From Spirochaetota bacterium (GTDB taxonomy: Bacteria > Spirochaetota > Spirochaetia > Treponematales > Rectinemataceae), in contig JAJUJQ010000002.1 of NCBI GenBank assembly GCA_029265255.1, forward strand, positions 62,001-126,000: a DNA stretch of 64,000 nt, given 5' to 3'. Shown here piece by piece: positions 52,070-59,873 of this stretch (position 1 is its first letter; the number at the start of each line of letters is the position of its first letter). The notes below the pieces were generated by a model that searched no databases, was not told the DNA's origin, and saw only the letters and a program-made list of their open reading frames with translations. Made by a program: the position numbers and the translations under genes.

Positions 52070-52826
52070 AATTACCGCGATCCTTTCGTTCCTTTAAGAA
52101 CGGGAAGCGCGCGCGGGTTTTCTGAACCAGGGACGGATCAATGGGTGGATTTGTAATCACTATCCCCTCTGTGGTACCCGCATCCGCGATGGTTTTTCCC
52201 AGGGGATCAAAGCCCATCGAGTTGCCAGAAAACTCGATTCTTCCTTCGAATCCAAGCCGATTCACGCCAACGCAGTAGGCTTGGTTTTCCAGCGCGCGTG
52301 CGCGCAGCAACGTCATCCAGTCGACTGCGCGCTTTGCCGGCCAGGCGGCGATGACGACATAGACGTCGACATCCGCTGCCTGGTTCCAGAAAAGATAGGG
52401 GAAACGTAGATCGAAGCAAACAGCCGGCATGATGCGTACCCCTTCGAGTTCGAATACGGTCTGGATGGTTCCCGGCCTATAGTACTTATCCTCTTCTCCA
52501 TAGGCGTAGAGATGGATTTTTGAATACTCGGCGACACGCTTCCCTGTACGATCGATCGTAATGAGCTTGTTGTATCCTGATTCTACGCCACCAAAGCTGA
52601 TATGCATCGAATATCGCGCCGCAAGTTCCGAAAAGAAGTCACGGTCCGAATCGTCGAGTTCGGATATGTCGCGATTCATCGTAAAGCCGGAGAGCGTCAT
52701 TTCGGAAAAAATGAGCCAGTCGATGGCCCCTTTATACGCGGACTGTTCAATAATCGAGGCGATTTTTTTCTTGTTTTCCGCCTTGTCTTCCCAGGCGATA
52801 TTGTATTGAAGAAGTCCTGTGATCAT
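52053..52826 (-). CDS. Carbon-nitrogen hydrolase (nitrilase superfamily, omega-amidase-like)
   Basis: A 257-residue amidase. The catalytic Glu-Lys-Cys triad is visible as E42 (IFSEMTLSGF), K103 (YSKIHLYAYGEE) and C137 (MPAVCFDLRFP). Motifs near the Cys resemble omega-amidase/YafV proteins that hydrolyse 2-oxoglutaramate-like amides. AAGGAGC precedes the ATG. It is convergent with the permease gene; a pyrimidine-catabolism link (beta-ureidopropionase) is possible but not favoured by the length. Confidence 0.85.
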   Translation of the reverse strand: MITGLLQYNIAWEDKAENKKKIASIIEQSAYKGAIDWLIFSEMTLSGFTMNRDISELDDSDRDFFSELAARYSMHISFGGVESGYNKLITIDRTGKRVAEYSKIHLYAYGEEDKYYRPGTIQTVFELEGVRIMPAVCFDLRFPYLFWNQAADVDVYVVIAAWPAKRAVDWMTLLRARALENQAYCVGVNRLGFEGRIEFSGNSMGFDPLGKTIADAGTTEGIVITNPPIDPSLVQKTRARFPFLKERKDRGNFTLRS

Positions 52827-52934
52827 AGAGTGCTCCTTAAAAAGGAGTATACCACGGTGGCCCGAATGTTGGGTGCTAGCGAACGTTTTATCACTGGCGG
52901 CTGTGTCCCGCGGCAACCTGACACAGAATATTAC

Positions 52935-52967
52935 TGATATAATAGATATAAGAAACTGATATTATTG
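52935..52967 (+). promoter_or_regulatory. Extended -10 promoter overlapped by a repeated TGATATnATnG motif
   Basis: TGATATAAT at 52935-52943 is an extended -10 (TGn TATAAT) about 98 bp before the GntR start codon. It is part of TGATATAATAG (52935-52945), which recurs as TGATATTATTG (52957-52967) 22 bp on. A related sequence lies in the divergent promoter at 57565-57575. Likely an autoregulatory operator. Confidence 0.5.
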
Positions 52968-53040
52968 ATTCTTTTTATCACGCGTGCTACGATGGAATCG
53001 ATTCCGGCATACGGAATATGCGCAGAGAGGGCGCTTGGAA

Positions 53041-53715
53041 ATGGAAGAACAGATAGTGATCGAGAAACGCAGTCTTGCGGAGCAGGTGTATGTATACCTG
53101 TGCAATTCGATCCGAAACGGTAAGCTGAAATACGGCGAAACGATCAATACCAAAAAGCTTGCGGAAGAATTGCACATCAGTATGATGCCGGTTCGGGAGG
53201 CCCTCAAGCGTCTCGAGATGGATGGAGTGGTGGAAATCAAACCGCGTTCCATGTGCGTGTTGCGCACGCCAACCAAGCAGCAGATCCTCGATGCGATTGC
53301 GGCGCGCGAAATGCTGGAAGTGTATTGTGTGAAAATGGTGTATGACACGATTGACCCTGCGCGCCTTTCGGTCATGAGAGGCATCATTGCTCAGATGGAA
53401 TCCGCTATTTCAGGTAATCCGATAGATCTAAAGAAATACATCACCTTCGACTGGCAGTTCCACAAAGAACTTTGCGATCTCGCGTCGAACGAATTCATAA
53501 GCAAGTTCTATATAGAGCTGAACATACATCTCAATATGAACTATATGTACGATATCGGCATAACGCCGAATATTGCCCAGACCTTCAAGGACCACATAGA
53601 GCTGGTAGAAGCCCTGGAAGCCCATTCTCCTCGCGCGGTCGATATTATTCAGCGCCACCTGCATATAAGCAGAAATAATATTCTGAGCGGCAAGTTTTTT
53701 TCAGGAAACGAATAA
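53041..53715 (+). CDS. GntR-family regulator, FadR/FCD subfamily
   Basis: A 224-residue regulator. A winged helix (INTKKLAEELHISMMPVREALKRLEMDGVVEIKPRSMC) is followed by an FCD domain of helices with the metal-ligand region DWQFHKELCDLASNEF and a late RHLHISR. It probably controls the adjacent catabolic cluster (SDR, TRAP, mutarotase, dehydrogenase) and itself. The start at 53041 is chosen as the ATG at the family N-terminus; 19 in-frame upstream codons are possible. Confidence 0.87.
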   Translation: MEEQIVIEKRSLAEQVYVYLCNSIRNGKLKYGETINTKKLAEELHISMMPVREALKRLEMDGVVEIKPRSMCVLRTPTKQQILDAIAAREMLEVYCVKMVYDTIDPARLSVMRGIIAQMESAISGNPIDLKKYITFDWQFHKELCDLASNEFISKFYIELNIHLNMNYMYDIGITPNIAQTFKDHIELVEALEAHSPRAVDIIQRHLHISRNNILSGKFFSGNE

Positions 53716-53780
53716 TTCAAATACCCAGGCTGAAGGCCACCTGTTCCTATATCGAAGGCTCGCCCCCATCGGCCTGGCTG

Positions 53781-54530
53781 TCAGTCCATGAGATACCCTC
53801 CATTGATGTTCAATGTCTCGCCGGTAATAAATGACGCTTTTTCTGAAGCCAGATAGAGCGCGGCCCAGGCTACTTCCTCGGGCTTACCCATGCGTTTGAG
53901 GGGAATGGATTCGATAACGGCGCGTCTCTTTTCTTCTGACCACTCGGCGCTCATATCGGTCTCGATGGCATGCGGAGCAATCGCGTTGACTCTGATACCG
54001 TTTTCCGCAAGCTGGCGCGCGAGTGAACGGGTGAGCACCGTTATCGCGCCTTTCGAAGTCCCGTATACCGGAGACGCGGTAATATCGCCCATTTTCCCGG
54101 CAATTGAAGTGATATTAATAATCACTCCTCTTCTGGAAGCTATCATATGAGGGATGACAGCGCGGCACAGGTAGAAATTGCCATTTACATTCACATCCAT
54201 TACTTTAAGCCACTGATCGCGCGTCAGGTCGAGAATTCCTCCGCGCGCGATAATGCCGGCATTATTAACCAGGATATCGATGCGTCCTTGCGCTCGAACA
54301 AGGGATTCGACCATGGTTTCAACGGCGTTCATATCGGTGATATCAACCGTGTATGCCTGCGCCGCGTATCCCTGTCCGCTCAGACGCAGGGCAGCATCCT
54401 CCGCCCCCTGGCGATCGACAAGAGCAACAAAGGCTCCTTCCTCGGCAAACAGACGGGCGATCTCAAAACCTATTCCGCGGCCCGCGCCTGTGACGATAGC
54501 CGTTTTCCCTTCCAGCTCATGTCTATTCAT
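53781..54530 (-). CDS. Short-chain dehydrogenase/reductase (SDR)
   Basis: A 249-residue classical SDR. The cofactor motif TGAGRGIG is near residue 15, NNAG follows, catalytic Ser is in NITSIAG, and the YxxxK pair is in YGTSKG. The Asp in VALVDR at the end of the second strand suggests NAD. The C-terminus ETLNINGGYLMD is typical of sugar or polyol dehydrogenases such as KduD-like enzymes. It is last in the minus-strand TRAP operon (14 bp after dctM). GGAGG precedes the ATG. Confidence 0.9.
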   Translation of the reverse strand: MNRHELEGKTAIVTGAGRGIGFEIARLFAEEGAFVALVDRQGAEDAALRLSGQGYAAQAYTVDITDMNAVETMVESLVRAQGRIDILVNNAGIIARGGILDLTRDQWLKVMDVNVNGNFYLCRAVIPHMIASRRGVIINITSIAGKMGDITASPVYGTSKGAITVLTRSLARQLAENGIRVNAIAPHAIETDMSAEWSEEKRRAVIESIPLKRMGKPEEVAWAALYLASEKASFITGETLNINGGYLMD

Positions 54531-54544
54531 AATGCCTCCAGGGG

Positions 54545-55819
54545 TCAGAAGAGCAGCCTCGGCAAGGCCAGTACCAGATTTGGAAAGAATACGAGAACAG
54601 CGACTGAGAGTACCGTGACAGCCAGCCACGGCCACATTTCACGTATATATTCTGAAATGGGAATATTCAAAACCGTGCAGACAGCGCTCATGGCTAATCC
54701 GACGGGCGGCGTCATATTTCCCATTGTGATGATCGTACAGAACAGTATGCCAAAATGAACCGGATCCCACCCCACTTTGATCGCGAGCGGCAGAAAAATC
54801 GGCGTGAATAGCAATATAATGACCGAGCCATCAATAAACATGCCCAGAATCACCAGGAGCGCGATAATGATCAGCATTACCACGACCTTGCTTGAGGTGA
54901 ATCCGAGAATGAGACTCTCGAGCAGGCTGGGGATACGTTCGAAGGGAATGCCGTAGCCGAAGATGCCCGACATCGCGATAATAAACATAATAGCCCCCAC
55001 ATCGAGCACGCTTGATGCCAGAGTGTGGGCGAGTTTTTTGAGAGTAAGTTCTTTATATGCAAAGACTCCCACCAGAATCGCGTAGACACATGCGAACGCG
55101 CCTACCTCGGATGGGGTGAATATTCCAATTCTCAAGCTCACCAGCAGCAAAACCGGAAACATAAGTGCCCAGATATTCTCCCGAATCGCGAACCAGCGCT
55201 CTTTCCATGACGCCTTGGCTCGTTCTGGTACATATCCTCGTTGCTTCGAAATGAAATACACAGTTGTCATATACACAGTCATAAGGAAAAGACCGACGAA
55301 AATACCTGCCGCAAAGAGCCGTCCGATTGAGACTTCCCCGGTTGTTCCGTATAGGATAATACCGACGCCGGGCGGAATGGTGGCGGTAATGAGTGCTGTC
55401 CACGCGGTACAATTGGCGGTAAATCCTTGAGAATAGCCGCGCTGGATCATTGACGGGGCAAGAATTCGCGCTTCCATTGACGCATCGGCGATAGCCGATC
55501 CTGACACGCCTCCCATGAGCGTTGAGAGGGCGACATTTACCTGCGCAAGGCCGCCATGCATGTGCCCGGTGAGTACCGATGCGAGATTAATGAGCCGTGT
55601 GGTGATCCCTGATGCGTTCATGAGGTTCCCGGCCAGGATGAACAGCGGTACAGCAAGCAAGGTGAAATTCTGCGTCTGCGATATCGGGAGCTGAACGATC
55701 ATGGTGAATGGAAGTTCCGGATGTTGCAGAAAAAACGCGACTCCAGAAATGCCGATGGCATATGCGATAGGCATTCCGATAGCCAGGAATATCAGGAATA
55801 GAATGGAAACGAGCAGCAT
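54545..55819 (-). CDS. dctM: TRAP transporter large permease DctM
   Basis: A 424-residue polytopic protein. FTLLAVPLFILAGNLMNASG, GGVSGSAIADAS, ITATIPPGVGIILYG, FTPSEVGAFACVYAI and GNMTPPVGLAMSAVC are DctM blocks. It starts 1 bp after the dctQ stop. Confidence 0.93.
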   Translation of the reverse strand: MLLVSILFLIFLAIGMPIAYAIGISGVAFFLQHPELPFTMIVQLPISQTQNFTLLAVPLFILAGNLMNASGITTRLINLASVLTGHMHGGLAQVNVALSTLMGGVSGSAIADASMEARILAPSMIQRGYSQGFTANCTAWTALITATIPPGVGIILYGTTGEVSIGRLFAAGIFVGLFLMTVYMTTVYFISKQRGYVPERAKASWKERWFAIRENIWALMFPVLLLVSLRIGIFTPSEVGAFACVYAILVGVFAYKELTLKKLAHTLASSVLDVGAIMFIIAMSGIFGYGIPFERIPSLLESLILGFTSSKVVVMLIIIALLVILGMFIDGSVIILLFTPIFLPLAIKVGWDPVHFGILFCTIITMGNMTPPVGLAMSAVCTVLNIPISEYIREMWPWLAVTVLSVAVLVFFPNLVLALPRLLF

Positions 55820-55820
55820 T

Positions 55821-56348
55821 TCAATTCTCCTGCGCCGCAGATTGCGGGGGCGGGTTGTTTGGGTCGGATATTTCCGAATGAGAGGCTTTTGAAAGAAGGG
55901 CAGACTTTAGTTTGCCGATAATCGTTACGATCTGCAACAAGCTACCGACGGGAATACTCAGCATGACCCATGAATAGCTAAATCCGGGGATGCCTTGAAA
56001 AACCCGGCGTCGCGAGAAGAGGCTCAGTTTAATGCCATTCGTGAAAAGCAATACCAGAAATACAAGTATGATCAAATTTAAAAATATTCTGACATATTTC
56101 CTGGTATTAAATGACCATCGTGATGCAAGCAGATCGATATTGACAAGCTTGTCAGCGCGAAGCGCTGCGTCCGCGCTCAGAAAAACGCTCCAGGCAAAAA
56201 GGAAGAGCGACATGTCCTGCGACCAGTTAAGTGGATGTTTCAGTGCCCTGGCAATAGCGGCCGAAAAAATAATGCAGCACGAAACCGAGAAGCATGCTGC
56301 CGCCAGGAACACCTCGGCCTTGCATAACGCGTGATACAGCTTTCTCAT
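55821..56348 (-). CDS. dctQ: TRAP transporter small permease DctQ
   Basis: A 175-residue protein with four membrane helices; HPLNWSQDMSLFLFAWSVFLSADAALRADKLVNIDLL is the DctQ core. The C-terminal 25 residues are polar. It is separated from dctP by a 126-bp spacer with two hairpins. Confidence 0.9.
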   Translation of the reverse strand: MRKLYHALCKAEVFLAAACFSVSCCIIFSAAIARALKHPLNWSQDMSLFLFAWSVFLSADAALRADKLVNIDLLASRWSFNTRKYVRIFLNLIILVFLVLLFTNGIKLSLFSRRRVFQGIPGFSYSWVMLSIPVGSLLQIVTIIGKLKSALLSKASHSEISDPNNPPPQSAAQEN

Positions 56349-56370
56349 GGTTGCTCCAATGGTAAGAATG

Positions 56371-56465
56371 ACTGCCCGGAAAGAGCGCAGCTTAAAACCT
56401 CCGGGCAGTCAAAAATGGGCGTGAGTCGCGGCGCCTCAAGTGGCATGCGCCCATTGAGGCGCCGC
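56371..56465. other. Two hairpins in the dctP-dctQ spacer
   Basis: GCGGCGCCTCAA (56428-56439) and TTGAGGCGCCGC (56454-56465) form a perfect 12-bp stem. ACTGCCCGG (56371-56379) and CCGGGCAGT (56401-56409) form a 9-bp stem. On the minus strand neither is directly followed by a strong T-run, so mRNA stabilisation or partial termination after dctP is more likely than full termination. Confidence 0.65.
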
Positions 56466-56474
56466 ATCCTCTGC

Positions 56475-57473
56475 TTATTTTTTCTTGCCGAGTTCCTTGT
56501 ATACCTGATCTCGTACCTCAAGCAGATTGAGCTTCTGATACGCCTTCTCTCCCCACTGCTTGAATGCGGCGATATCAATTTCGCTCGCGGGGATGTAGGT
56601 CATTCCCGCGGCTTTCAGCAGATTGAGCCGTGCCGGATCTATTTCATTCAAGTAGCGGCGCGAGACCTCAAGCCCTGCTTTGTTGCATTCCTCCTCCAGA
56701 ATTTTCTGGTATTCCACAGGGAGTGAGTTGAACCACTTGCTTGAAATCACTTCAAAATTGATGAGGAGGATATGCTTCGTTTCGCAGGCGTATTTGGTTA
56801 CCTCATGGAATTTGCCGCTCTGAGCAGCGGTAAACGAAAGCTCGACACCGTCAATCGCTTTGGTCTGCAGCCCTGAATACATTTCGCCATACGCCATGGC
56901 GACCGGTGTTGCACCAATCGCGCGGATCGATTCCTGCCAGATCGGCGCGGGCGGAGTGCGGATTCGAAGCCCGGCCAGGTCCTGTGGTTTGCGAATCGGT
57001 TTGTTGGTGATCATCTGCCGGAATCCTTGTACCCACATAAAAGAAAGAATCTTGAATCCTTGCGTTCGCTCGAGTTCCGCTTTCCATTGCAGTACCGAGG
57101 GCAGGGTGTTCAGCTTTTCAACCTCTTCCAGCGAATCCACAAAATATGGGCCGTTCATGACGGCAATGGCGGGAACATACTGCCCAAGCCGTGCCGCGTC
57201 GGTATTTTGCCCCACGTTTGCTCCCTGCCGGATCTGTTCGAGAATGTCTTCTTCCACGCCAAGCTGAGCGCTGGGATATACCTCGATTTTGAGGTTGCCG
57301 TTTGTCCGCTTTGCCACCGCGTCAGCCCATTTCAGGAATGCCTCATGATAGGGGTCTTGTGTCGTGAGGACATGGTTGAATTTAAGGACATACTTTTTAT
57401 CAGTCTGTGCTGAGACGCACAGAATTCCTGCAATGAACAGGAAAAGCACGCTGAGCGTCAATAACCGTTTCAC
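56475..57473 (-). CDS. dctP: TRAP transporter substrate-binding protein DctP
   Basis: A 332-residue periplasmic receptor with a signal peptide ending at CVSAQ. YVLKFNHVLTTQDPYHEAF, EVYPSAQLGVEEDILEQIRQGAN and LAGLRIRTPPAPIWQESIRAIGATPVAMAYGEMYSGLQTKAIDG are DctP blocks, the last carrying the carboxylate-clamping Arg. GTG start after AAGGAGG. First gene of the minus-strand TRAP-SDR operon. The sugar-acid substrate is inferred from the neighbours. Confidence 0.92.
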   Translation of the reverse strand: MKRLLTLSVLFLFIAGILCVSAQTDKKYVLKFNHVLTTQDPYHEAFLKWADAVAKRTNGNLKIEVYPSAQLGVEEDILEQIRQGANVGQNTDAARLGQYVPAIAVMNGPYFVDSLEEVEKLNTLPSVLQWKAELERTQGFKILSFMWVQGFRQMITNKPIRKPQDLAGLRIRTPPAPIWQESIRAIGATPVAMAYGEMYSGLQTKAIDGVELSFTAAQSGKFHEVTKYACETKHILLINFEVISSKWFNSLPVEYQKILEEECNKAGLEVSRRYLNEIDPARLNLLKAAGMTYIPASEIDIAAFKQWGEKAYQKLNLLEVRDQVYKELGKKK

Positions 57474-57511
57474 ACTGTACCTCCTTGAACAAGAGTGGGG
57501 TACGTGCTGCA

Positions 57512-57525
57512 GCAGCCATGGCTGC
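57512..57525. repeat. 14-bp palindrome in the dctP leader
   Basis: GCAGCCATGGCTGC is a perfect palindrome between the predicted promoter and the dctP ribosome site; a possible second operator or a small RNA hairpin. Confidence 0.4.
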
Positions 57526-57544
57526 AGACATCGTATCCAGCTTC

Positions 57545-57573
57545 TTGCTAATATCTAAGATAGATGATATCAT
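57545..57573 (+). promoter_or_regulatory. Predicted promoter of the mutarotase-dehydrogenase genes
   Basis: TTGCTA at 57545-57550, a 17-bp spacer, TATCAT at 57568-57573; the start codon is 27 bp downstream. Confidence 0.55.
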
Positions 57574-57574
57574 C
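57563..57574. promoter_or_regulatory. Palindromic operator GATGATATCATC shared by two divergent promoters
   Basis: A perfect 12-bp palindrome. Its two halves supply the TATCAT -10 element of the plus-strand promoter and that of the minus-strand promoter, so one bound protein would block both. TGATATCATCA within it matches the TGATATnATnR repeats upstream of the GntR gene. Confidence 0.6.
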
Positions 57575-57591
57575 AATTTGGGGGTTGTCAA
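57564..57591 (-). promoter_or_regulatory. Predicted promoter of TRAP operon 2
   Basis: On the minus strand TTGACA (57591-57586), a 16-bp spacer and TATCAT (57569-57564). It would give a leader of about 85 nt before dctP. Confidence 0.6.
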
Positions 57592-57599
57592 GAAACAAA

Positions 57600-58535
57600 A
57601 TGGGCGAAATTGATATGGTCTCCGGGCAGAACAAGGCGGATGTCGCGTCTCGCCACATCATTCCCGGCGCGGCGTGGATCGAAAAAGGGAAGGGCGGGCT
57701 CCCTCTTGTGAGCGTACATACTGAAGATGCTGATTTTTCCATGTATCTCTATGGCGCGCATATCGCGCAATTCGCGCCGCGTGGCTATGCGGACCTGCTC
57801 TGGATGAGCCCCCACAGCGAATACAGAGAGGGAATCCCTCTGCGTGGCGGCATTCCGCTCATCTTCCCCTGGTTCGGACCGCATCGAACAAGAGCCGATC
57901 TGCCAATGCATGGGTTTGTGAGGACGCGCATATGGCATCTGGAAACAGCGGTTCGCATGCGGGACGGAAAAATAATGCTGGTTCTCTCTTTGACAGATGA
58001 TGAGATAACCCGCGAACTGTGGCCTTATCCGTTCAAACTCAAGATGGAGATAATAATCGGGCGCGAGCTTGATGTAGCGCTAATCCTGGCCAATACAGGC
58101 ACTGAGCCTTTTGTATACGAAAACGGCTTCCATACCTATCTGAATGTCGGGCATCCACGTCACTGCAAAATCGACGAAATGGCAGGGCTTGCGTATATCG
58201 ATCGATTAGCGCAGGATCGAAAAGCGATACAGAAAGGCCCTGCCATATTCGATGGCGAAATGGTGCGCGCGTTCATGCACTCGCCACAGAAGTGTACGCT
58301 TGCTGACATGGCTTTAAAACGGCGCATCCGCATTACACAGAGTGGTTTGGATGCAACGGTGCTGTGGAATCCCGGGCCTGACGCAGGAGCCAGAAATCCA
58401 GAGATACAGGAAGGCTGGGAGCGATTTGTCTGTGTTGAATCGACGAACTGCCTCGAATGCGCGCGGGCAATTGGACCGGGGGAATTCCATGTTGGCAATA
58501 TGAAGCTGAGCGTCGAACCCTTGAAAGAGGATTGA
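57600..58535 (+). CDS. Aldose-1-epimerase-like protein (D-hexose-6-phosphate mutarotase type)
   Basis: A 311-residue galactose-mutarotase-fold protein. YLYGAHIAQFAPRGYADLLWMSPHS, GIPLRGGIPLIFPWFGPH, LPMHGFVRTRIWHLE and ENGFHTYLNVG carry the expected catalytic His and sugar-binding residues of YeaD-like hexose-6-phosphate mutarotases. Divergent from TRAP operon 2 with a shared operator; the dehydrogenase gene follows after 21 bp. A weak ribosome site precedes the ATG, and a second ATG five codons on is an alternative start. Confidence 0.87.
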   Translation: MGEIDMVSGQNKADVASRHIIPGAAWIEKGKGGLPLVSVHTEDADFSMYLYGAHIAQFAPRGYADLLWMSPHSEYREGIPLRGGIPLIFPWFGPHRTRADLPMHGFVRTRIWHLETAVRMRDGKIMLVLSLTDDEITRELWPYPFKLKMEIIIGRELDVALILANTGTEPFVYENGFHTYLNVGHPRHCKIDEMAGLAYIDRLAQDRKAIQKGPAIFDGEMVRAFMHSPQKCTLADMALKRRIRITQSGLDATVLWNPGPDAGARNPEIQEGWERFVCVESTNCLECARAIGPGEFHVGNMKLSVEPLKED

Positions 58536-58556
58536 TTGTGGGCAAGGAGTCATGCC

Positions 58557-59651
58557 ATGGTGGAAAAAATCCGTATTCGGCGACCTGCACTTGAACAGTT
58601 CTGTGCTGCGGTATTCATGAAGCTGGGGCTGCCTCCTCAGGAAGCGGAGGACTCGGCGGAAATTCTGGTAGCCGCGGACGCCCGCGGTATTGAGAGTCAT
58701 GGAGTGGGGCGCTTGTGGCGCTATAAGAATGGCATTCAGAAAGGCATCATGGCAGGGGGCGTACAACCGACTGTTCTTCGGGAAACGCCGATGTCTCTTG
58801 TGCTCGATGCGAATGGTGCAATGGGCTTGAGCCTCAGCAAGCGGACCATGCAGGAGATTGTCGGCAAAGCGCGCGCGGTGGGGGCGGCCTTCTCTTCCGT
58901 GCGCAATTCCAATCACTTTGGCATCGCGGGCTATTATTCCGAGATGGCGGCCCGAGAGGACATGATCGGCATCGCCATGACTAATACGGCAGCGCTGGGC
59001 GTGCCCACATTCGGACGCAAAGCGATGTTCGGCACCAATCCCATCGCGGTGTCGATTCCCGCACACCACGGCAGAATGTTTACGCTGGACATGTCGACAA
59101 CCGTCGTTACGCGCGGCAAGATCGAAGTGTATGAACGAGAAGGAAAAGCACTGCCGTTGGGATGGGCGGTTGATACGCGAGGGAAAGCGACCACCGATGC
59201 GCACCAACTTCTTGAGGATATGCTTTATCAGCGCGGCGGAGGTATTCTGCCGCTTGGCGGCGAAGGTGAGCTTTTTAGTGGATACAAGGGCTACGGGCTC
59301 GCCGTGCTGGTGGACATCATGACCGCGGTGCTGAGCGGGGGGCTTTTCGGCCAGTCCGTCATGGACAGTGCGGCGACCTCGGCGAGGGTTTGTCACTTTT
59401 TTGGCGCTATACGGCTCGATCTTTTCCGTGATCCAGAAGAAATCAAATTCAGCATGGATCAACTGCTTTCGGAACTGGAGCACGCCGAACCAGCCGAGGG
59501 CTGTACTCGGGTGTACTATGCGGGACTTAAGGAACACGAGGCGGAAGAAGAGAGCGCCCGGCATGGCGTTCCGTTGAGCCAAAAAGTGGCCGACAAGCTG
59601 CGTGAGATCGGCAGGGAACTGGGGGTGGAGTTTCCTTCAAACGAGGGCTGA
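58557..59651 (+). CDS. Malate/L-lactate/ureidoglycolate dehydrogenase family (Ldh2-type) oxidoreductase
   Basis: A 364-residue NAD(P)-dependent enzyme of the family that includes AllD, YiaK and ComC. ADARGIESHGVGRLWRY is the signature with the conserved catalytic His, followed by SNHFGIAGYY, MTNTAALGVPTFGRKAMFGTNPIAVSIP and a GYKGYGLAVLVDIM block. It probably reduces or oxidises a 2-oxo/2-hydroxy sugar acid imported by the TRAP system. AAGGAG lies 7 nt before the ATG. Ends at a strong terminator. Confidence 0.92.
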   Translation: MVEKIRIRRPALEQFCAAVFMKLGLPPQEAEDSAEILVAADARGIESHGVGRLWRYKNGIQKGIMAGGVQPTVLRETPMSLVLDANGAMGLSLSKRTMQEIVGKARAVGAAFSSVRNSNHFGIAGYYSEMAAREDMIGIAMTNTAALGVPTFGRKAMFGTNPIAVSIPAHHGRMFTLDMSTTVVTRGKIEVYEREGKALPLGWAVDTRGKATTDAHQLLEDMLYQRGGGILPLGGEGELFSGYKGYGLAVLVDIMTAVLSGGLFGQSVMDSAATSARVCHFFGAIRLDLFRDPEEIKFSMDQLLSELEHAEPAEGCTRVYYAGLKEHEAEEESARHGVPLSQKVADKLREIGRELGVEFPSNEG

Positions 59652-59684
59652 TCGCGCGGTTATCTAATTCTTATAAAGATCACG

Positions 59685-59719
59685 TGAGCCGCTGGTGCAT
59701 TTCAGCGGCTCATTTTTTT
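59685..59719 (+). terminator. Intrinsic terminator after the Ldh2-type gene
   Basis: Perfect 9-bp stem TGAGCCGCT / AGCGGCTCA with a 10-nt loop, followed by seven T residues. Confidence 0.92.
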
Positions 59720-59759
59720 ATAAAATCCACAATTCATGCAAAATTATGCAAAAAACCGC

Positions 59760-59789
59760 TTGACAGGCTTCTGTTTTATAGGATATATG
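59760..59789 (+). promoter_or_regulatory. Predicted promoter of the exported amidohydrolase gene
   Basis: TTGACA at 59760-59765, an 18-bp spacer and TATATG at 59784-59789. A direct repeat ATGCAAAA (59736-59743 and 59746-59753), one helical turn apart, lies just upstream and may bind an activator. Confidence 0.55.
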
Positions 59790-59873
59790 AACGATTTAAT
59801 ATTTTCTCGGGTTTGAGCCAATGCCCGGCGTTGCCGGGATCGCATACCATGTCGCTTCGACAGGAGGCAGGAA

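Noticed and set aside
58314..59582. 422-codon open frame antisense to the Ldh2-type dehydrogenase
   Set aside because: The plus-strand gene matches a known family over its full length with a good ribosome site. The antisense product is rich in His, Arg and Pro and has no recognisable motif.
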